Assembly: GCA_951640195.1 (NCBI GenBank)
Contig: OX621167.1
Location: 558,001 to 622,000 of the forward strand
Source: Porpolomopsis calyptriformis
Taxonomy: Eukaryota; Basidiomycota; Agaricomycetes; Agaricales; Hygrophoraceae
Direction: 5' to 3'
DNA length: 64,000 bases
Position 1 is the first letter of the stretch. Every line of letters begins with the position of its first letter. A model generated the notes under the pieces. The model had not been told where the DNA came from. It ran no database searches and worked only from the letters and a program-made list of their open reading frames with translations. The translations under genes were made by a program, and so were the position numbers. This document shows positions 57,301 through 64,000 of the stretch, one piece after another.

Positions 57301-59083
57301 TAAGGGCATGGATATCTGCTCCAGAAGGCCATTCGTTTTCAAGTTCGTATAACTCTCGGGTAGAAGCAAATTTTGTCGAAAGGTAGTGTTCAATATCGTT
57401 CTGCACGACGCCTAATTCAACTTCGTGCAAAACGTATCGCCTTGTCACTGGGTTCAATTTGCTCGACTTGAAGAGAGTGGTAATACGACTTTCCGGTCGA
57501 CTTGTCACCAAGAATTTCAATGGGAAGAGTTCGTTGACATGCTGAGAGAGTGATGATAAGATCACTGAGGTTGTCCCAGTTTCCTTGCACTCATCGAGCG
57601 CATCCAATACAATAACGCACGGAGCGAATGAGTTCCCTAGGGTCCGAAGAGGCTTTATGATGAGCTCCTGGAGTTGATATGGAGGATTTGTGTTGCCAAT
57701 ATTGGGATTGGATTCCATAGCGCATGTAACCTCCGCTTTGAACACACTGCTAAACATCCCGAGCTGGAAGGCGATACTGGTGAAGATCAGTTTCGGGTTG
57801 CTGCAATCCGTATCGTCACGCGAGCAGAAGAAGCTTGCACCAAGAATATCAGATATTTCGCACACCTCCGCAACGGTGTAAGCGATCGTCGTTTTCCCGG
57901 TCCCAGCCGAGCCATTTATCCAAAAGATGCAGGTATCCGGTGCAATAGTACTGGCCCCCTTGTCCAGATGGGGACAGAGTTGAGATTTCGAATCACCGAC
58001 GCCAATCCACCGAAAAATCTGGTCAAGAATATCTGCTCTTGTGCCTTCCAAACATCGCGCTCGATCTTTGCAGTTGAACGGAGAAAGGGTGGCATATGGG
58101 GGGTGCTTGTCTAGGATGCCTATGAGATCCATACCATATCGACAACCATCGCTAAATACCTATTGCATCCCATTTATCTTTCATTTTCTGGAAGGCAAGA
58201 AGTAAGAGCGAAGTCATGACAAGTGATGGCCAGGATACCTGAAATTCGCCTGTTGTAGTTTTATGAAGACTGTCTATTTTCTCTTGGGTTGTGACAGCAT
58301 ATTCCTCGGCCTTGACAGCATGTTCCTGGGAGTACATGAGTGATGATCTCATCAAGGAAGCTAGAAATTAACGCACATCAAGTGCGGATTCAATGGCAAG
58401 CGTAGTTTCTGCCTGTACCCAGTGTCCGACACCGATCCGTATCATTCAAAACGTCAAATTACGCAAGCAAATAGCCATACCATAAAGGTTTGCATTGACC
58501 ACGTAATCGCCTGGATGTGACCGCTAATCAACTGCGCATTATCGTCAACGTGGATAAAGCGCTTTATGACATGTCGGGATGCCATCTTTTGCAGATCTTC
58601 TAATGCCGCGTTCGACGTGCTACAGACACACGGTTCAAGATGGTTCATTGTAGTATGGAGGTTACGTACGTGAACAGACGATTTATTCGGTCAATGGCCG
58701 CCTGACAAAGTGTCCCTTCGTTCTTGGAATTTTCGAGCATGACGTTAAAACCTTCGATCTGCTTTGAGAGTCTTTCGATGTCCTCTGCGTTTTGAGAAGT
58801 TTTCTGAATGGGTCATCAGAAGGGATAAATGTACACAACAGTTGCGGTCTACCTTGATAACGTCCAGCACAAGTAGCAGACCACCTATGCCTGCTTTTAG
58901 TCCAGGCACTCCGGCGTCTCCTGTTGTTTCTTTCGCTATTCGGAGAGTGGTTTGCAGCGCACTGACAGCGGTGGAACATGCCTGCCTCAACCTCTTGTTC
59001 CCTGAGTTTGGTTTGATGGCGCCGAACATGGGCGTCGACGTGACGGTTGGTTGAAGAGTGGCTAGGCGCGCGAAATGCCACAT
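54321..59083 (-). CDS. NACHT-WD40 (NWD) STAND receptor-like protein
   Basis: Signal-transduction ATPase of the fungal NLR-like type. It starts MWHFARLATLQPTVTSTPMF (59083). The N-terminal helical region (VPGLKAGIGGLLLVLDVIKK, then TSQNAEDIERLSKQIEGFNV) spans about five small exons. The NACHT domain (exon 56450-58132) has Walker A GSAGTGKTT, Walker B VIVLDALDEC and a TSRPE sensor. A WD40 array follows: 13 full 42-residue repeats plus a partial one, each close to GHSDxVxSVAFSPDGTRIVS. A unique C-terminal domain ends VLDFASTNSYRTR. Relatives trigger heterokaryon incompatibility or sense non-self. The effector class of the N-terminal domain cannot be assigned by eye. All frames are open through the joins. 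Confidence 0.9.
54590..56247 (-). repeat. array of 126-bp WD40 repeats with higher-order periodicity
   Basis: Thirteen full 42-residue WD40 units lie end to end without introns. The consensus SVAFSPDGTRIVSGS...RLWDAVSGAHLN is kept in nearly all of them. Units 4-5-6 closely match units 9-10-11 (for example, units 5 and 10 both have SWDSTVRLWD then GSGAHLN; 6 and 11 both have GHSSPVDSVAFSPDGTRI). This implies a five-unit block duplication of about 630 bp. Variation concentrates after GHS (DWVL, GWVK, DSVL, SPVD, DRVL, SRVR). Confidence 0.85.
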
Positions 59084-59362
59084 GCTCAGAGGCGGTCATT
59101 GCCGTGATCACTGTCTGATTATCTCCAGAACCGCATCTAACTCCATATCAGATCTATTTCATGTGTACATAGCAAAACTTGGTCGTCATAATTTCAAACA
59201 TGCTTTCCACAAGGGCACCAACACATAGCATGACCTACGATCGGTCTGCCATACGACGATGCAGGGCGAAAGACATGTCAGTTCCTGATTCCGTTCCATG
59301 CTGCATCGAGATTTATCAAGGCGAGAATTGCGTGCGACTAATATCTTGAGAGACAACTGGTA

Positions 59363-60339
59363 TTACTGGGTAGCGTGGACATTATTGGTTGTTGTTGTGT
59401 AAATTGAGAGGGGGGAAGGGGAAAGGGCCGGTGATGATTGTGCTTTCAGTCTACCCATGTGGTGGATGTGGCAGGGACTCGGGTCGTCTGCGGTCTGAGA
59501 TGGCGAAGTGGGTGCCAGCGAGGGGGGGAAATACGAGTTTGAGGACGGCTCGGTGGGCGCGGAGGAGATGGAAGAAGAGGAGGAAACTGGGCTGTTTGTG
59601 GACGATTCGGTAAGGGGGGGCGTCGGTGGGTCTTCGTGTGAATCCGAGTCATCCGAGATGGTGGGGGTGTCTGGTTTTAGTGAAGGGGAAGACGGATGAG
59701 ATGATGATGGAGTTGAGGGCGGGGTTTCGAGCAAGGGTAGGAAATGGAAACTTGAGAGACGGCGTCGTGGCTCGGGGGTGAAGTTGGGAAGGTGGGAAAG
59801 ATGAGGTGGATGGTAGGATGGAGCAGGCGGGGGTGGCTTGGGCGTTTGCAGTTGTGATACGAAAGGAAGTGGTGGATCTGAGTTTGACGCCAAGGTGGAT
59901 AGGACCGGTGGCGGTGCTGGTATGCCAGACTGGTCGGAAGAGGGTGTGGGTAACAAAGGCAAGAGTTCGATAGGAACGTCTTGCAAGAAACGAGAACGAG
60001 AAACTGTTGTGAGCGGATCGACCTGTTTGGCCGAGGGCAAGGACAGTTGAATCTCCCTCAACTCGAGAAATTCCCTGGAATAGCGATCGTGAGCTTAGGA
60101 AATCGAAGGAAGAGGATCGAGGGGATGGGGCTAACTCACTGATAAGTCAGACTCCGTGCGGGTTCCGCTGGAGTGCGATCCCACTCATCGGCGAGATGAA
60201 CTTCCTCTGAACCCTCGGCGCAGAAAGCGACGCACTTTCGTTTATGAACGCACTTTCCACCCGCGATTGGACACCTCAATTTTAGACAGCCTTTCATTCG
60301 CGCAGGATGGGTGTGAGTGGTGAGAGAGAGCGTTTGCAT
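59363..60339 (-). CDS. conserved fungal protein of unknown function, Pro/Ser-rich
   Basis: Two exons. Exon 1 from MQTLSLTTHTHPARMKGCLK (60339; MKGCLK at 60297 is an alternative start) contains CVAFCAEGSEEVHLADEWDR and TPAEPARSLTYQ. The intron is followed by LELREIQLSLPSAKQ and FLQDVPIELLPLLP. The rest is Pro/Ser-rich and ends SIYTTTTNNVHATQ. I recall similar N-terminal blocks (EEVHLADEWDRTP, IGLLPLLP) in basidiomycete hypothetical proteins, but not a function. It is divergent from the ceramidase-like gene with a 104-bp spacer. Confidence 0.7.
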
Positions 60340-60443
60340 TAAAGAACACGAAACAGTCCGTTCCGTCTTTACCCGTAATTTACTAAAAATGGTAATTCCT
60401 TTTATAGTAATTGATTGTATAATCATTTCTATCACGTGATCTA
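60340..60443. promoter_or_regulatory. divergent promoter with a palindromic CACGTG site
   Basis: A 104-bp spacer between divergent start codons. It contains ATCACGTGAT at 60431-60440, a perfect 10-bp palindrome with a CACGTG E-box core, the binding site of bHLH regulators such as Cbf1- or Pho4-like factors. The site is 6 bp upstream of the ceramidase-like ATG. Confidence 0.5.
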
Positions 60444-61788
60444 ATGTTACCTCAGACTCGATCCCAGTCCTCGTCTCAAACGCTCATCCTTGACAATGGT
60501 CGTATTCCTCCTCTTCATCAGGTAGACTTGTCTCTTCCACCTCGCGAGCGTTATCGCGAGATCTGCAGAACATACAGTGATGAAATAAACTCTCTTGTCT
60601 CTCTTTACCACGAAGTCCTTTCCGTCACACCTTTCCCTCGTCTTCTCAAGTTCTTCGCAAAAAGACTCTTGCGCCGTGTCCATTCTCCCGAGGAAACAGA
60701 GGAAATTCGTGGCATTTCAGAGGAGACTGGGCTGGGAATGCACTTGGTCGTCGCTTTCAACACCTTTCTGGATTTATTTTCAGGCTGTGTCAGCGGAGGA
60801 GTCAACGTCACTATAGACAGGGCAGAAAAGAACAAGAAGAGAATTCTTCATTTTCGTGGCCTCGACTGGGACATGGACCCGTTGAGAAAGCTGATCATAC
60901 GCGTCGAATACGTTCGTGACGGCATCGTGGTCGCCAGGTCCGTGCTGTCCTTTCACGTTCCCAAATGAGTTTATTTTATTAAAAGTTGCCCCACAGAGGT
61001 GTTACGTATGCTGGCTATATCGGGGTACTGACGGGCGTCAGGTAACGTCCCACACGTCCAATGCCTCTTCTTGTCTTGGTAACCTTCTCAAGTTTTTCAG
61101 GGAAGGCTTATCAATATCCTTCAACTACCGCGCCCGGTTCGCCTCGGCGTCTCCTCCACACGCACACAGGTTCCACCATCTCCTCCTCCTCCTAGGCTAT
61201 CGCCCCGCCTTCCCATCACTGCTCCGCCGTATCCTCCTCTCCCCCACTCCCCCACCACCGCTCTCCGTCCTTGCCCAAACCTTCCCCTCCTCCCCCTCCT
61301 CCCCAGGCTACGTCACATTCTGCACCCCGGATCAAGTCCTCATACTCGAAAAGGACCTCAAAACGGCTACCGTCCTCACATCCTCCGAGTTCCTCGCCGT
61401 CACCAACCACGACCAGACCATGGAATCTTGGAGCCCCGTTCGCTGGGTGGAGATGCTCAAGAGCGAGGGTCTGCCCGGGGCAGGCGGCGTCCGCGACATC
61501 TTGGAGGAGAGTGTGGAGAGGAAGGAGTCTTTGACCAAGATGTGGCGTACCAAGACCGGTTGCCACGCTCATGATGATAGTCATCGCCCAGCCACGAACA
61601 GGGCCGCTTCCCTTGTACGCGTCAAGGACGTGAAGGAATGGCTGACGACAAAACCTGTCGTCAACGAGATGACCCATTTCTCCTGCATCATGGATCCTGC
61701 TGTTCAGGGTGGAGGCCTGCTCTGGGTCTGTGCGTACGATACCGAGGAATCCAATGCCGATGAAGGAACCGACGAATCATTCTATTAA
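60444..61788 (+). CDS. acid-ceramidase/NAAA-like amidase
   Basis: Ntn-hydrolase-type amidase acting on N-acyl sphingoid bases or N-acylethanolamines. The N-terminal exon has ILDNGRIPPLHQVDLSLPPR and YREICRTYSDEINSLVSLY, typical of the family's N-terminal region. The expected autocatalytic Cys is in LFSGCVSGG. FRGLDWDMDPLRKLIIRVEY (the GRNLD-like segment) follows, and an intron at about 60938 joins to VTYAGYIGVLTG. The large C-terminal exon has REGLSISFNYR, a variable Pro-rich insertion, TSSEFLAVTNHDQTMESWSP and the end region VVNEMTHFSCIMDP. No signal peptide is visible, so the compartment is uncertain. Confidence 0.85.
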
Positions 61789-62008
61789 TTTAGGCTTTAT
61801 CGATCATAATATCCACTCCTACCCGGGACGGTGTATTATTTATTTACTCGCCATATATGTGACCAATACAGAGGATGGTATGGGGGGAACGTAGGTGTCA
61901 TATATAAACGTAAAGTCATCGAATTGTCGCTGAGCGTCGCTCTGGCTTTCGTTTATGCATAAAAAACAGCCATCATAAAGGCTCAGAGCAACGAAAACGT
62001 TCCATCTC

Positions 62009-64000
62009 TCATTCCTCCTTCCCAAGCTTCTGAATGTCCTCCAACCCTTCGTCATACCCCCAAAACGCTCTCTCGCTTTCATCCAGACCATCACCCGGTA
62101 TACCATCCTTACCCCCGGCACCACTCGAACCATCATCCCCGCCGAGACTTTTAAAGTAGCTCGCCTTCATCTCCTGCTCTGCCTTTTCTTTCTCTGCAAC
62201 CTCGGCACTACTCATCCACATCGCTTTCTCGAGGAGGTGTCTCACAGCCGCCTGCAGGACGATGTACCCATGAGAGGCCGCCAGCGCGATCAACAGGGCA
62301 GAGGTGAGCAGCTCCCGCGTGCTACGCGAATGTAGATGCGCGCCGACGGCGTGATCGGATGCAGGTGCTATTTGGCTGTGGTAATGGTGAGAAGGCGATT
62401 GTGGCCGGAAGAGGTATACGAGAGCTGAGTTGGTGAGGGCGGAGAGCCAGGTCAGGAAGGACAAGGAGTCGAGCCAGGGTCCGATAGTGTCCGTTCGCGT
62501 GGGGATGGGTCGGCGCATATGCACCGTGATTTTGAATGCATCTGAGCGAGATTCGAGGAAGTTGTTCAAGAGCGCCATAGCTAGGGATCAAAACGAAAAA
62601 TAAATAAAACTAATGAGTTCGGAAACGAAGGCACGGCAAACGTAATTTTGAAGCGAAAAAAAAAAAAGTACACACCGGGAGCTAAAGGCCAGATGGTCGA
62701 CCAAAGGGCGACATATCCAAACTGGGTCACCATCTCGCTGTAATCCTCATCCAACTCATATTCTGGCAACGCCACCTCTTCCCTGACCTTCTCCAAAAAC
62801 TCCCTCTCTTCCTTGCCCTCCCCCTCCCCTACACCCTTCGCCTCATCCTCAAACACTACGCGTTTCTTTTTCCCGGACGGCACGTTCGGTCGCTTCCCGT
62901 TCCGGAAAGAGTTGATCGCCCGAAGGATGTACGGAAGCCCGATTTCGAGGAAGTTATTCACGATCTGGTTTGTCACAGTATACGCGAACATCTCGTCCTG
63001 CAATCGCGACGGGTTGAGTTTCTTCCGCGCACTACTCGAGTCCATATCCCACATCCCGGCGGTCACGTTCTTCCCCGCATTCGAGGCAGTGTGATTCAAC
63101 GCAGCTGCCTGAATGTCCCGCGACGAGTTCGCCTCAATGAACAACCACACCTGGACAACATTCATAACGCCCTCGCCAAACGGCACGTATACGAACGCTG
63201 AAAGTGCCAGGCCGAGATACGCCACTAATGCTGATAGTGCAAATACCTTGATTGTCAGCGATGCAGCATATGCCGATTGGTGTTCGTGATTCTCCCACTG
63301 AGTGAAACGAACGGCCGAGCTACGATACAACGCCAAAACACGTGGTACAACCAAGGCAAATAAGATGGTTGGGCTAAAAGACTTTTAACGGTTGAGTGCG
63401 ATCAACTAAAATGAAACGCGTGGAAGTGGGGCACAGCACACTCACAATGTATTGACGCCCAGGGCCAGTATATAAATGTGTCACGAAGGCCTCAAACCCA
63501 AATATCGCAGTCAATAATGTTGCGAGCACGGCGACGAAAAGGAGAATGACAGGGAGGCTGGCAGCCTTCCTCAATTCACGTTTCCACCACGGAAAGCCGG
63601 GAATATACTCTGCCCGACGTTTCTCAACGCGAGATGACCCCCGGGTACCGTTGCGCAATGCGATCAGGCGCTCGCGTACGCGCCACCATTCCACGAAGCT
63701 AACAGACCAGAGCAGAAGAAGGGTGGAGTAGAGTGGCGAGTACGGTGTGCCAAAAAAGTGGAATGCAACGCCGATGGCTGAGGGAAATAGGAGGGCTTTC
63801 GTATAGAAAGAGAGGAAGGAGAAGTACAAGGCGACAGAATCGCCCAACTGGATTAGCGTGGGGTTGAGCGAACTAAGAGGATGTAAAGCATGATACTGAC
63901 GTGTTCTCGTATCGTTGTTAGCGACAAGGTCGGGGTGACGGTGCCTACTTCTCCAGGTTTACGGAGACGATACCAAATACACCACTGGTTATCGAAATCG
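62009..64000 (-). CDS. anoctamin/TMEM16-like (Ist2-like) membrane protein, 5' partial
   Basis: The 3' exons are complete and the gene runs off the right edge. The last exon in the window at the 5' side reads DFDNQWCIWYRLRKPGEV. After an intron comes GDSVALYFSFLSFYTKALLF (the conserved FGEKVALYFSW-type entry to TM1), then further helices and SLPVILLFVAVLATLLTAIF. Exon 62581-63370 holds DEMFAYTVTNQIVNNFLEIG and MVTQFGYVALWSTIWPLAP, both family signatures. The final exon (to 62009) has ALLNNFLESRSDAFKI and an acidic cytosolic tail ending KLGKEE. Fungal members act as ER-plasma membrane tethers or lipid scramblases. Confidence 0.92.

Overview
The window is a stretch of a fungal nuclear genome, most likely a filamentous basidiomycete (Agaricomycetes). 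The evidence is dense genes on both strands, many spliced with 45-60 bp GT-AG introns, core eukaryotic genes (DNA polymerase alpha, WDR5/Swd3, Mkt1, SAICAR synthetase, TBC RabGAP, anoctamin), and a NACHT-WD40 gene with near-identical WD repeats, a family typical of mushroom-forming fungi. I cannot name the species. No rRNA, tRNA, CRISPR or autonomous transposon was recognised.

1-22.6 kb is mostly conserved housekeeping: the 3' end of a membrane protein, a weak F-box-like relic, an ArsB/NhaD-type permease convergent with POL1 (DNA polymerase alpha, many exons), a flavin-reductase-like gene head-to-head with a WDR5-like COMPASS gene (36 bp between start codons), a Gyp2-like GRAM-TBC-EF-hand RabGAP, three unnamed membrane-protein genes and pirin.

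22.8-29.4 kb is an accessory block: six copies of a Rho-derived small-GTPase-like family, three on + then three on -, about 1.2 kb apart. Two more copies lie at 51.0-53.4 kb. They share intron positions and Rho-like strands, but the DxxGQ switch II motif is altered wherever I could read it and most P-loops are altered too. They look like a family of pseudo-Rho proteins or decaying paralogs. Next to the second cluster is a DH-PH-FYVE RhoGEF.

29.9-41.7 kb returns to conserved genes: a mitochondrial EngB-type GTPase, ADE1, a four-TM protein, a SET-domain gene whose 5' end overlaps a 418-bp MITE-like inverted-repeat element, a 2.8-kb stretch with no gene seen, a C2H2 zinc-finger gene recovered by joining exons, and MKT1. 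41.9-45.2 kb holds three tandem copies of a ~202-residue unknown protein, nearly identical except for a short hypervariable segment after a CTQC motif. Then come a proteinase-K-type subtilase without a visible signal peptide and the RhoGEF.

53.7-59.1 kb holds a NACHT-WD40 STAND receptor-like gene with 13 full WD40 repeats and a truncated copy of its tail just downstream. After it come an unnamed conserved gene sharing a CACGTG-bearing divergent promoter with an acid-ceramidase-like gene, and the 3' part of an anoctamin/TMEM16 gene that leaves the window.

Gene starts and exon joins were inferred by eye from splice motifs and family conservation; treat exon boundaries as approximate.
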